NCBI RefSeq assembly: GCF_028769735.1
Contig: NC_088177.1
Location: 18,227,599 to 18,291,598 of the forward strand
From: Zonotrichia leucophrys gambelii
Taxonomy: Eukaryota > Chordata > Aves > Passeriformes > Passerellidae
DNA: 64,000 nt
Direction of reading: 5' to 3'
Shown here: positions 40,601 to 52,679 of the stretch, piece after piece
Layout: every line of letters starts with the position of its first letter
How positions within the stretch are numbered: position 1 is the first letter of the stretch
Notes under the pieces: model-generated
What the model was told of the DNA's origin: nothing
The model's database searches: none
The model's input: the letters and a program-made list of their open reading frames with translations, nothing else
Made by a program: the position numbers and the translations under genes

Positions 40601-43104
40601 AACTCATCACTCTGTTCAAAGCCCTTCCTTCCTAAGGGTGAGACACACAGCAGAAAGGCAGAGGATCTCTGCCCCAGTAAAGGCTATTCCTGGCCTGGCC
40701 CACCCATCCCAGCAGAAAGAGGCTTCAGTTCCTGCCCAGCCAGTGGCAGGGAGCAGTAACCCTACTTTGGTCCACTCTGAAGTAGGTCCTGTCAGTTCCT
40801 CAATGATTATGTGGCTGCACTTCAGTCCAGCTGCAAAGAAAATATTGCATGGTGGAGGTAAAAAGGGCTGTGATTACACTGAAGACTCCAGGATGCTGCC
40901 AGATTCTCATTTGAAAAATTAATAAACAGGCCTTTTAGTATCTGCCTTCTCTTTGAAAAAGGGGAGTCGCAAAGTAAAAGTGTAATGAATAGGAGGAGCT
41001 TTTCACCAAAGCTAACAACAGCTGTGAAGCATTCCAGCATTTTAATCTAAAGGAATTCCTGGTCTTCCCTCTCTCTTACTGTGGACAAAAAGTATTTTCA
41101 TTGGAAATAGCTGACTTTACAAAAAAACTGCAAAAAGACACAAACATGTTGATACTGAGGTCAGTCCTGGCAGAGACTGTTGCTGTGATTCTTTAGGTAT
41201 TCCCAGCCTTCCTTCCTAACCTGTATCAGCTGTGTCTCCAAATCACTACACTTTGTCCATTGTTGTCTCTTCACCTATATCACCTTTGGTGATTTTTACA
41301 TCCTCTCAGTCACACCACTGCTGCCACCTCTTTCTTTGTAGACACTGTCCCAGTAAAAGACCTTCTGGCTGAGGAAACGCTTTCAACTGCAGAAGCTAAA
41401 GCTGTCCCCTGCCTGCAAGAGTAATTTGACAGATCTTGACCTTTCTTGTGCTGTCAAAACTAGCATGCTCTGAGGATGGCAACAGTTCTGAGCCCCAGGA
41501 GCCAAAGAAACAGAAGCAGTTTCTACTTCTGATATGTGACACTGGGGGGACTGACAGAAATACCCTTGTGCTTCCATCCACCCTGACAAATTTCTTCTGC
41601 ATATGTTTCTCTAGGTAGTTGGTGTTTTTGTTGGTTTGCTAACGGTTTGGTTGAGTGGATATTTTTTGTTGTCACTGTTTATGTTGAGGAGTTGTGGGGG
41701 GTTTTGGTTGGGTTTTTGTTTGTTCTTTTCCCAAAAACCCTAGTGTACTTCTCCTGTTTGGTGCAGGAAAACAAGCCCAACCACGGCTGAATCTCTAGGC
41801 ACAGGAGAGCTGTCAAACACACTCATTCATAAGCCCTGAGTCCTCCACTAAGTGAGCCATTAAGAGGTCAGCGAAGGTGCTGGAATGTGTGTTTAAGGCA
41901 AATGGCTTGGCACGCGAGTGCCTTTCACCTCTGTACACCAGGCAGCTCAGAGAATTCCCCTCCAGCAACTCCTGGCAGCACAGGGTGCTCATTAGCCAGG
42001 GAAAAGAGAGAAGGGCACCCCACACACTGGGGACTTCTCCAGGTGCCATTGCTGGCCCGGGGAGGAGGCAACGCCCCATCCCCAGTAACAGGAGCTTACT
42101 AAGGAAGCTGAGGATTCCAGGACTAGAGTAGGAGGCAGGTGGCCAGGACAAGGTGAGATGCAGAAAGTTGTTTCAAGAATAGCTATTGGAAACCTCCATG
42201 AGCTACAAAACAGGCAGAATTTTTGCTAAACATTTCAGCTAAAAGCTATTCTAGAAGTGCTCCTGAGAAAAACAAGGAATTTTTTTTTATAGTTAAACCA
42301 GGCACTCCAAACACAGGAGAAATTAATGGCCCAGTAGTACTGTCAGTCAGACAGATGAGCATAAGTTCTCAGACTTTACCAGCAGTTCATTTTCCTTCCC
42401 CTGAGTACAAACAGTCTCTTTGCATTACATCATGTGAACGGGGTCCAGGATGTACTCTTAGCTGAGTAGTTCACTTATCTGGGATAGTTTGTAATAAGGG
42501 TCACTAACAGATTCCCTGGGATTTTTTTCTATGCAACTCAATTCACAAGCAGAGCTTCTATTTGTGAGTCATATGAAGCTTGAGTACTACACAGATGTGT
42601 TTGCCAAACAGTTTAAGAGAAGACTCTTTAACCCATGGGAAGCTATCTGACAGTGACAACTCTTGCTGTCCAGTGCCTTAGAGCAGCCACATGGCACTGG
42701 TGGCTTCTGCTGGCACACCTGAATGATTCCTGCTTTCTCTGGACTGCAGAAACAGTTTTGGGCCTTTTTTTTTAAGATATAAATAAGAATTTGCCAATCA
42801 TAAATTATGAAATTGCACAAGTGTTATTTATTTGTATGAAGTCACAAACAGGTTGGAGGATTTCTGCAATTTCAGATTTCGAGTAGCTGTTCAAAACACT
42901 GCAATCCTTACAAAACCCAAAATAGCCTACAAACAAAGCAGAAATGGAATTCTAGCTGTTGGAGGCTTTTTTTAATTCAGTCTAAGCTCCTTCAGAAATT
43001 CATAGTCTTATGGAAAGACAAATTATATTTTTTACCTATATACAGGCACGTGTGTGTAGACATGTGCACACTGCTATAAAGTACACCAACCTGAGCAACA
43101 CACT
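37645..43104. other. Non-coding single-copy sequence upstream of the CR1/L3-like relic
   Basis: This is unique DNA with GC-richer stretches at 38700-39030, 39800-40140 and 40370-40800. A GT-rich stretch at about 41617-41745 carries repeated GGTTT/TGTTT words. Open frames up to 125 codons occur in these patches with no recognised domain. The last 250 bases before 43105 may be a more eroded 5' continuation of the LINE relic, but I could not match them. Confidence 0.5.
38622..38678. repeat. Imperfect 19-20 bp inverted repeat (stem-loop)
   Basis: The 5' arm 38622-38641 ends in ATACTCTTAA, and the 3' arm from 38659 begins with its exact complement TTAAGAGTAT. Pairing continues outward (CCATAAGC against GCCTATG) with a 2-base bulge and one mismatch, giving about 17 pairs around a 17-base loop. 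A separate perfect palindrome CCATGCATGG follows at 38681-38690. No flanking duplication suggests a transposon end. Size and shape would suit a short structured RNA or a relic MITE centre, but neither is shown. Confidence 0.85.
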
Positions 43105-45040
43105 GGGGGTCTTGTGTAATGAAATATCCTAGGCATTTCAAAAAATTATAGTTGGCAATTTCCTAACTCCATAAAAATCAAATCCAGCAGGGGGGAATTC
43201 TATACCAGATCTCATTTTGACAGATAAAGAAGAACTGATCACCAAACTAAAAATCAGTGGTAGCTTACATGCAAGTGATTGTGACTTGATTGCATATATA
43301 TGCAAACAGAATAAAGTCCAAACTAGTAAGTTATACACATGGCAGTTTAGGAAGACAATTTTACAAAGCTGAAAACAATTATGGACCAAATCAGTTAGGA
43401 AAATGAATTTAAATAGAAAAACATGAATGATAACTGGGAGCTACTTAAGAATGTAGTACTAGATGCCCAAAAGCCATAATCAACAAAAAAAGGCCATATT
43501 GAGTTAGGAACTCAACCTGGCTCAGGGGAAGTCAGAGCAACCAGAATAAATGAAATACATGCACTCACCAAAATAGAAATGCACAAAAAATATGGCAAGC
43601 AACAAATAAAAAATCTAGGAACTATACAAAAATTGTAAGTACACAAGAGAATATACAAGGAGGACAATAGAGAACTCTAGTTCTATTGCAAAAAAAACTC
43701 ATTAAACCTCACTATCTGGGAACAGTACTCAGACCTATCAAAATTACTCAGAAAATATTTAACTGGCAAATACATATTTAAATTCTAAACAAAGGGAACA
43801 AAAGTCAAGCAGCTGCTAAGGTTAAATTTTTTAGACCAAGCTAATGTGAAAAATTCTCACTTGTGAAATTTCAAAGTAAAGATCAGGGCACTTTGAAAAA
43901 CTAAAGCTGGTTTTCAGGACCTTTTTGGATATTGGGACAGAACCAAGTCAATTAAACAAAACCAATGTCAAGACAATGCTTTGGGAAGAGAAATGGAATT
44001 GGCTAAGCAGATACTAACTGACAGAAAAAGAATCATCCCAGGTAGAATAATGGAAGAGCAGATGCAGGATTCAATCAATTAAAAATTAAAGGATGGTAAT
44101 ATAACTAATACTGAGCAGCAAAGGTTTATGGAAAACAGAGCTCCTCAAACTAATTTGACATCTTTTCTCTAAATAAAATTACTGTTGACAATAAATGTAA
44201 TAGTACTGAGGTAATAGATATCTATTTCTATGAAGACAGTGGACTGCATGACATTTTGATTAAGATACCAGCACAATGCACAAAAAAGTCAGCTTGGCAC
44301 ATATTAATGCTTTAAGAAGGATGAGCTGACAAATCACAATATATGGAAAGGAAGATCTCACTGAGCAGATATGGCCGTAATGGCTTTCAGCCCTACACAC
44401 TGTTTTCAGTGGCCTGGTAGAAAATCTGTCATTAGTGACAGAGGACATTGATGGTACAAGTGAAAGAGTGGTAAATAAGGGAAACACTAACCTGGATTGC
44501 TTTGTAAAGGGGATGCAAATACCAACAAACAAGTGAGCTGTACTTCCTGGGCATGAGGAGAAGGCTTCACCTTTGACTCTAAGAGATAGTTACAGCATCT
44601 TGGTGGACAATCATCTGCACAGGAACTCTCAGAGTGAGGATGAAGACAGAAGAATGAACATCCTCCTCTATTCAAAAGCAGGAGCATCACCAGGAGAAGC
44701 AGGAATCCTGAAGTACCCACTGTTTTGGACCAGCTGTAACTGCTGCTGGATTGCTGCGTGCTATCTGGTGTCCTGACTGAAGGTGTTGAAGAACTGAACA
44801 GCTTTGTAGGAGAATTATAAAAATAACCAAAAAGATTTGGAAAGTGTGAAATAGAAACAAAGTACTAATTGATGCAGTTAGTTAACAGCAGACAGCATGG
44901 AATTAAGCAGGGAACAGTGATGTGACTGCATTTCTTGACAGTCTACCCCTCAAAGATCAGCTTTAATTCAAACTGGAATTAATTCAGAGCAAATCACAGT
45001 AGATCACAGTGAGCATGTCTTCATACTGAAATAGAGTAGC
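43105..45040 (+). mobile_element. Ancient CR1/L3-like LINE relic (ORF2: endonuclease C-terminus to RT and 3' part)
   Basis: This is a dead non-LTR retrotransposon fragment of about 1.9 kb, read on the plus strand. What I see: an open stretch from 43205 encodes PDLILTDKEELITKLKISG and then SDC at 43274-43282. This matches the end of a CR1 apurinic endonuclease, where the block is normally LDLxLTxKE followed by SDH. Next, 43423-43476 reads NDNWELLKNVVLDAQKP, the linker block between endonuclease and RT, closed by a stop at 43477. At 44110-44166 QQRFMENRAPQTNLTSF matches the RT block QHGFxxGxSxxTNLxxF. At 44208-44267 EVIDIYFYEDSGLHDIL corresponds to the LDFSKAFDxVxHxxLL block. The position equivalent to the catalytic FADD box lies near 44438-44461 and is destroyed. 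CR1-like nucleotide order continues to about 44880, then fades. The comparison is to the family pattern as I know it, not to an alignment. Stops and frame changes are throughout. The 5' half is missing and the terminal CR1 octamer repeat is not visible. The ends are approximate. Confidence 0.85.
43205..43360 (+). pseudogene. LINE endonuclease C-terminal fragment, catalytic SDH changed to SDC
   Basis: This is the best-preserved piece of the CR1/L3-like relic: about 50 codons without a stop. It covers the last beta-strand region of the endonuclease/exonuclease/phosphatase fold. The family carries a Ser-Asp-His triplet whose His is catalytic. Here the third codon is TGT (43280-43282), giving Cys, so the enzyme would be inactive even if expressed. 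The following IAYICKQNKVQTS stretch fits the family spacing after SDH. A poorly kept WQFRKT block at about 43339-43356 matches the usual LDFRRANF block. It is part of the larger relic and not an independent gene. Confidence 0.7.
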
Positions 45041-48000
45041 AAGCATACCAAGAGGTCATTTGGGATTTGATAACTCCCACAAGATTATAGCTTGTGCTTC
45101 TACAAAGTGTGCCATGCACATTCACATATGTTCAGAGGCTCAAGCCATCTTCCTCCCAAGCTACTGCTTTAGGGCTGTGCTTTCTTGTGTGCAGTCTCAC
45201 GTGAGCACATCCTTCCTGCAGGGATGGGCAGTCTCAGCAACATGGACACAAGGGAGGTGAAGGTGCCCTTCACAAGAGCTCCTCGTTCTGAAGGGCCAGG
45301 GGACAGACCATGAGGAATTGCCTTTTTGGCAGGGGTCCAGCTGGGGATTCCAGCTCTGACTGCATCCCATGTGCATGTAGATTACAATTCTGTTAATAAT
45401 TCAGGGGTTACAGTCCTAAGCATACCATGCTGAATGAGCCAAACTCAGTTTGGGAGTGCCCCAGGGAATCTAAAGGAGTTGTACTAGACTGTCACAGGTT
45501 ACTTCAAAGCTGCCAATACCACAGAAGTATTCCTATTAGCTTTGCAGTTAATTAGGCTTTATTTAAAATACTAACTAGTGTCTTCACATTTAAAGTCTGC
45601 CTTGGCTTTGCTCAACATCATAAACAGAGGTGTTAATCTCCTGAGCATCCCTACCTCAGCAGCATTATATTATCACTGTGTGCGAAGCAACGTTGAAACC
45701 AACTTCCTCCCACCTGTCCTAGCTGTAGGTGAGCCATTGGAGAGGGTGGATAACCCCTGTGTCCTGGAAAACGCCCCCTCTCAGGAAACAGTCTCTAATG
45801 TCCATACAAGATACAACTGAGTGAAAGTTGCAAACCACTACATTTGCCTGCGCAGCTGGGGCATTTGCAAGTATTTAACACCTTATTTTCTGAATAAACA
45901 GGAGGTGCTTAGAAGGAACCAGCAGAAAACAAAGACGTATTCCCCTGCACCACGAACACTGAATATAGGCTCAGCATTAGTGCCACAGTGACTACAATCT
46001 AGATGTAACACATACACACACACACTGCACCTCCTGTGATTTATGAATATATATATTACACATTTTCCAATTACGTTTTACTTTGAATAAGCAAACTGCT
46101 GGTGCAGTTGGATTTCCTGTAAGTCCAGATCAAAGGGGAACAGAACTCTGCCTGGGCTGCATTCACCATAAAAACCAGGAGGAAAAGAGAAGGCCATTAG
46201 AAAAATTCTCTTGTTTACCCATACCCTCCTCCCTGGGGATCAGGGGCAGGAGTTTATGCAGACAGTTTTTCCTCTCCTACTAGCAAACAAGATGGTTTTA
46301 GTTTAATAACCCTTGTTGCATTCAAAGGCAGGTACAAGTCTAGCAACAGCAGTGTTAATACCTAAGTAGGTCAGTCTTCTGTGTGGTCCTTGAGGGTTTC
46401 ATCACAGGACTAGTCCATTGATATTAATGGGAGGAACTCCTCCCCAGTCTCCACACACCACAATGACAATTCAGCTCAGCGTGGTAATTATTGCTGCTTC
46501 TGAAATGGCTTCAAGTCAAATGATTCTTCCTTTCCTCATGCCCTGAAAACATACTTGTGGGACAAAGTGGCAAAAGCACAGACCTAAGAAGAGCAGCAGA
46601 GCACACTCACCTCAAAACTATTCCTTTGCCTAATGAAGCACACATATGTTGAGCCCCTGTGGATGTATGTGTGCAGAGAAGAGTGCAGGCAGATGCCTGG
46701 TGACCTGGCCAGACACAAGCCAGCTCTGCTGCAAGCTGACCAGCCCTGCCTCCTCAGGAAGGGTCACAGGGAGCAGGAGTACCCCGGGCACACAGAACAG
46801 AGCTGACTCCTGTTCAGCCAGCTCCAGCTCAGCACCAGGGGCAGGTGTGAGCACACCTCAGCACACAGGCATTGTGCCACTTGCTCAGTAGATTAAGTGA
46901 GCTGCACTCTCCAAAACCATATTCCTTCAACCCTCACCTTTTTCCTTGCTCAAACAAGTTACTTGCTAGTACAAATGACAAAGATCTCACTGCAGGCCAT
47001 AACTCACTCTGCAATCATGGTTACTTTTCAATGACTCCATGTAAAAGGAAACCTCTTGAAAAAATGGTATTTCACTTTATATGATCAGTATTTTCACTTT
47101 ACTGCCCTCATTTTACAACATATTACTACAGACTTACACCAAAGCACCCAAAATCAACATTTGAACCATCTTAATAAAATATTATCTAAATTACATAATT
47201 CTTTTTTAAATACAGGCACACATTCTTCAGTATCAAACCTTAGCACTGATTCTTCAATTTCCTACTTTCTATGAAATGCATTATCTGGGATAAAACTTTG
47301 GCATAATTCCTATTAAAGAAAGGGGTGTTTTTTCCTGAGTATGAAAGAAAACCTTAATATCAATCTTTTGAATATTTTCTACAAGGAGAATTTATAAAGT
47401 AGAGAACAGCTACTGGGATTATGAAAGCCATGACTGAAAGTCCTTAGGAAGAAGGATTGATCCAGAAAAGGTCTTGATCCAAGAAACAGTTTTAATCACT
47501 TTGCAAAATCTCAGTGACTGAGACACGCTTTATTGACCTGTAACATTGCCACCATCTTGTCAAAATATTTTCAAACTGGATCAAGCTGGAGCGTGCTATT
47601 TTACAACGATACCACATATTTCTTTCCTCCAAACAAGTACAGCAAACTGTAGAATATCTCTCAGACAGGCAAATCTTCTGACCTTTTTTTCTTTCAGAAT
47701 TCCTATCTTAGTGACCCAGGAATAAATGTATTTTTGAAATGTCAAATTTGTTTCCATGGTAACATAAAATGTCACTCCTGGAGATGATGTTCAATACAAA
47801 TGTGAAGAGTTGAAGGCTATTTAACATGTATTCAGTTGTACCTATTCAGCAGTGGTTGTTATACTTTAAAACTCAATAAAGAAATTAAAATATATTTATC
47901 AAAAGTTGATCTCTGGCAAAGTGACTTTTACACCTCACATTATTGCCTACAACAACACTCACTAAGGAGAAGCCTCTTTAAGTACTTGTCCGCTGGTGGA

Positions 48001-51000
48001 ACATGGAAACATTTTCTATTATGTTGACAGTCATTGCCAAGTCCTGTTCTCTAATTTCCCAAGGAAAAGAAGAGGTTTCATCTACCATTTCTACCCAGAT
48101 CTTCTCCATTATTAGACTGTGGGAGGGGGGAAATACAGAAAAAGAAATAAAAATATTGTTAATGCAACTGAAAGGGAAGAATAGCTTTTATAAATCCATA
48201 AGAAAATCACTTACTTATAGTGCAACCCTTTCATACACATTACACGCAGTAGGCATAGAGTGCCTCTATACATGCACACTGAGACACAAACCAAAGTAAT
48301 CATGGATTGAAAGGCTTCTAGCAGATTTTGCAATTTACTTCCTCTGCAACACAAAGGTCTCCCCTCAGACTCTGTCTCTAACCTGAGCAAGGCAGGCCAA
48401 AGGGACACAGAAGGGTTGCTCATGAGGACACAACAATTCTGACGCTACCGCAGAGGAGAGGGGGCCCCGACACCTCTGGCCTGAGCCCACGCTGAGGACA
48501 GCAAGAGAAGGCCTGCAGTGGGAAGGGAGCCCTGGCACTGCCACAGGGCTCCTTCCCTGCCCATGGCTGACTGCAGAGTAAACGAGCCCCTAGAAAGGAG
48601 GAACGCTGGCCCTTCCTGCTCAAGGAGGTGCCTCTGCACCACAGCTCTCAGGGGCTGTTCTGAAAGGTAAAAACAAGATAAATTCCTCCCCAAGGTTCAT
48701 AAATAATATATGAACAATTAAGTCTCTTTTTATGGATGCATCATAAAATATTAATTCATTTTTTTTTCATAAATTTTACAATTTACAAGTTGTTGTTGTT
48801 TAAATTTTATGTTAACAAGGTATCCAAAGCTGACAAATTTGGTTTCAGGTAAAAAAATAATCAACTTTTAAAAAAATTGAGAAAGAAAACAGCAGAACTT
48901 GCCATTTACAGTCTCAAATATCATAAGGGTCTTACTGTTACCTCTTAAAAAGGAAGGAAAGAACCATTTCTCTCTTCTAAAAAATAAAAGGAATTTTTTA
49001 ATATCAGTTCAGTTTTATTTCATGAGCACTATTAAAGACTAATTGCATTCATGCCATCCATCCTGATAGGCATTCATGCCAGGTACATGGTGTGCCACCT
49101 GGATAAATCCACTGTGGAACTAATTAAAAAAAATAAAACCAACTACAATTGCAAATAAGCAATAGAGACTGCCAGTTTAAAGAGCTAGGGTTTGCTTGCA
49201 TTCCTACAAATTCCTAGCTAGTTGAGGTAGAAACTCTGAAGGGAAAACTTAGGAACAATTAGATTTATTGCATAGAGGGCTATGACAGAGAAGTACAAAT
49301 GCTGAACATGCACAAACCCTGTATATAGCAGAGGTAGAATAATTGGCCCTCCAAGCTACCCACAGGTTGCTGAGCAAAATTGATACAGCATTTCACTTTG
49401 GGCTTGTCCTTAATTTTCCCCCACAGGCTGAGCTTGTATTCAGGCCATTTTGAAAAGAACCAAACAGGGATAAGAAATTAAGCAAATGAAGGCTTTAGAA
49501 GTAAGAGGAATATCCTAGAAATGCCACAGGGATAAAGGAATCAGAGGATATTCCTGGAAGATAACCATGGGTATTTCTGTAGGGTTTAGGAAACCAAATT
49601 TGTTTGATATGTTGTGAATACTGTAGAGCTACAGTTCATAGACCAGGTTTACATACACCAGAACACTTGGAGAAATGCCATTCAAAACAGTGGGGGAAAG
49701 GGGCACCTGCCAGGAAAAGAAGGCAAAAGAGAGAAGATATGAAATAGCTGTGGAAGACTGGTTGTAGACAGTCAGTTTGGGTGGACCCTTTATCCGAACA
49801 CTGATCTCATCATACGTAATCATTTAAAAGAATTTGATTTCAAAACCTTGGTTATTTTGTGGTTGTTCTGTATCTCCAAAATGTTAAAGTTTCACAAATT
49901 CCAGGCCATTCTTTGCTAGTGAGGAAATGGAGGAAGAAAATTCTGTGCGTTAGAGTAAGATAACAGATGCCAGGCATCCCAACAGAACATACTCGGGGTC
50001 ACTTTGACTGTTCCAGCATGAGTTAAAATTAATGTCCCAAGAAATTTTTCTTAGTTAACTTAGTTACATAGCTCCAAATTTTGCCTCTTGGTTCAATTTA
50101 GGTGGTTCTGCATTATGGTGTGGATGCAGCAGTGACAACAGCAAGAAATCTCCAAAGGCATTAATGCAATCCCCATCACAGCAGAAATACTGTTTCAGCA
50201 CCATGCATCTTGATGAGTGATTTCCTCTGAGCTTCACTGACCAGTGTCATTATAACAACAAAAATAGACTGTGGAAGTAAGATGAAGCCAGGGGAAACAG
50301 TTCATTAAAAAGTAAAAGCATGTTCTGTCATACACATACTTGCACACCGTCAAAGCAGCCAGCTGTCTCAGAACAGACTAATTTTCCTAAATGCAATAAA
50401 AGGGACACATTATATTTTACAGTGATAAAAAGTAACAAAGGTATGACTGAAGCAGTCACTGGTTTCCAGAAATCCGTGTCAACAATGGCAACACAGACCT
50501 GGGGAGGATCAGAAGACTCTCATCTATGAGGATTTGGGCATGCAGTTTTGAGCTTGGGGGGAAATTCTGACTCTCTCCTCAAGTCATTGGTAGCAGGAGC
50601 CAGCCCCACTGGGTTATCATCAAAAATCAAGGCAGCCTGGCTTCTCTGAGGGAAGCTGGTGACAAAAGGAAGCTCTTCACTGTGTGGGAATCTCAGTTGC
50701 AGCAGTTAATTTTGACACCAAAGTTACATCTTACAATGCCTTCATGCAAGTCAAGCCCCTCTCCACGTTCTGAGCCAGTCAGTGTGGGTACCTGAAGGGA
50801 GTATGGGTTGGATCACATCTGAAGCCTTCCTAAGCCAAGAGACATAACCCAGAACAAACTCTCTGCTAGTCTGACGTATATTGGGTTTAATAGCCCCGCA
50901 GTGATTTCCATGAGCTGCAGATTACGCAGCCGTCACTGGGAGGTACCTGCACCCTTTTAGAGAATTACCAGGAGAAGTAGCTCAGTTTTATAGACAGCCA

Positions 51001-52679
51001 GTTTTGCATGGCCAAACTGCAGTGTCGTACCTCTATTTCATTTAGATTTAGTAAATTTGGTCCCAGTTTATGACTCTCAGCAGAGTCCCTGAGGAGCAAA
51101 CTCACTGGCTGGAGGGAGGGAGTGTTTACTGTGACAGCCTGGTAAAGCTTGCATGGCTGCTGTGAGGGACACATTGCCCAGGGCTCTCAGCCTTGCACCT
51201 CTAGCAAGCACTGCAAGAAAGTTACCATCACATGAGGCAAACATCATTTCAGAACTTTCAGAAACCACAAACAGTACTCCTTTATTTACTTACATTTAGA
51301 AAACCACCCAGTCAAACTCTTCCCTCACTCGTATCTGTGCAGGCAGACTGCAGTCAGCATTGCACAGGGTGAAAATCAGGTCAGAGTCTGGCCTAAAGCC
51401 TTGCTGGGGAGCGGATGGCAGGTGACATCTCTACTGCTCAGAGGCACTTGGCAGATGGGACTAATTCTACCCCCAATCACACTATCACCTACTTCCTTCT
51501 TAGAAACCTTTGAGAAGACTTGGGTCTTCTCATTCTCTTTTCATTTTCTTCCACTTCACTCCCAGCTTATTTACTTTACAAGCTTATTTTAAAAATGGGT
51601 TACTGATGTTCTTGTTTCATTTGCTTTTGTTTTTGTCCCTTGCACAGGCCAGGACCTTAGATAAAAATCAGACTTGAGCCTTCGTGAGCAATATCCTGGT
51701 GCACTTTGTGAATAAATAAAAATAAGATCATTCAATAAATGCCACTCAATTTTGTTAAACTCCTTACACATGTCAAAATGCCATTTAATACTTCAGTAAG
51801 TGAAGTGACTCCAAAATAAGGATCCCAGTGCAATGAGCACACTGCTTTAAAATAAAAAGAATTAAAAGAAAGAGAAATTCCATTTAAAAAAACCTATCCT
51901 CTGAGGAGAAAACCTCAAGCAAACAAGAAATCTTAAGCCAACTATAATATGTAGAAACCTAATATCCCCAAAACTGAAAATAACTCCAAAATCCAATAAT
52001 ATAAAAATGCTTTATAAGGTTTTCCTTTTAAGTTGTGGTGGGTTCCAAAAGGTTCTGCAATGCAGAACCAATGAAATAACACACAGACGTGCCTTTGCTT
52101 TGTGAGCCTTCGCTCCAAGTGACAGCTTTCACTGTAAACTTTTGTTTAGAAACAACAGATAATGTGATAAGGCTCTTCCAAAGGAGGTTATGAAAAAGAC
52201 ATTGAGCAATTGCTCTCCAACAATATTAGGACTAACACAGAAAGAAATTGCTTTGATTCACATCAAATGTCACTTTGATTATGATTAGGGAGAAAAAAGA
52301 CAGAACAGTAGCTTGGTACTTGAACCTCTGAGGGAGGATAGGGGACCTCTTTCTTTGGAGGTTGTTTAACAAAAAACAACCTTCAAAACTGGGCTAGGGA
52401 TTCTTGGCATGGACTCAGAGCAGGTGCAATAATATACTTTTCCTTAAATTTGGGCAATTCTTGCAGCTTTTACCTCAGGAACGCTAGTGCATTCTGTCTT
52501 GGGAAATCCAGTGAAACTTGTTTACCCCAGCTGCAGGCTTTCAGTCACTTCTGCAGGTATCTGCAGGTCCCAGGGGAGCACCACTTACACGTACATAGTG
52601 CTCCCCAGTTACGTCCATGCTTCCCCATTACCACGCTGCTATCTCAGTCTCAATTCAATTATTAATTCTGTCATTTCCC
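45041..52679. other. Non-coding single-copy sequence downstream of the CR1/L3-like relic
   Basis: This is unique DNA with a short (AC)6 run at 46014-46025, a GC-richer patch at 46640-46880 and another with several CpGs at 48430-48660. A long AT-rich stretch runs from 47060 to 48340 and again from 48680 to 49150. Open frames are short and unrecognised. Two palindrome-like copies of a word related to CCATTGACTTCAATGG are noted in the findings, one here at 46412-46438. Confidence 0.5.
47750..47763. promoter_or_regulatory. RFX-type X-box motif
   Basis: GTTTCCATGGTAAC fits the palindromic RFX recognition pattern GTTNCCATGGNAAC at every fixed position. RFX proteins bind this motif in promoters and distal enhancers, often of ciliary genes. 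No gene start is visible nearby, so a distal element is more likely than a promoter. The surrounding sequence is AT-rich and unique. A second, weaker match (12 of 14 positions) is at about 27263-27276 on the minus strand. Confidence 0.35.

Noticed and set aside
44487..44776. Open frames on both strands around 44490-44776
   Set aside because: They lie inside the CR1/L3-like relic in frames that do not match the element's protein.
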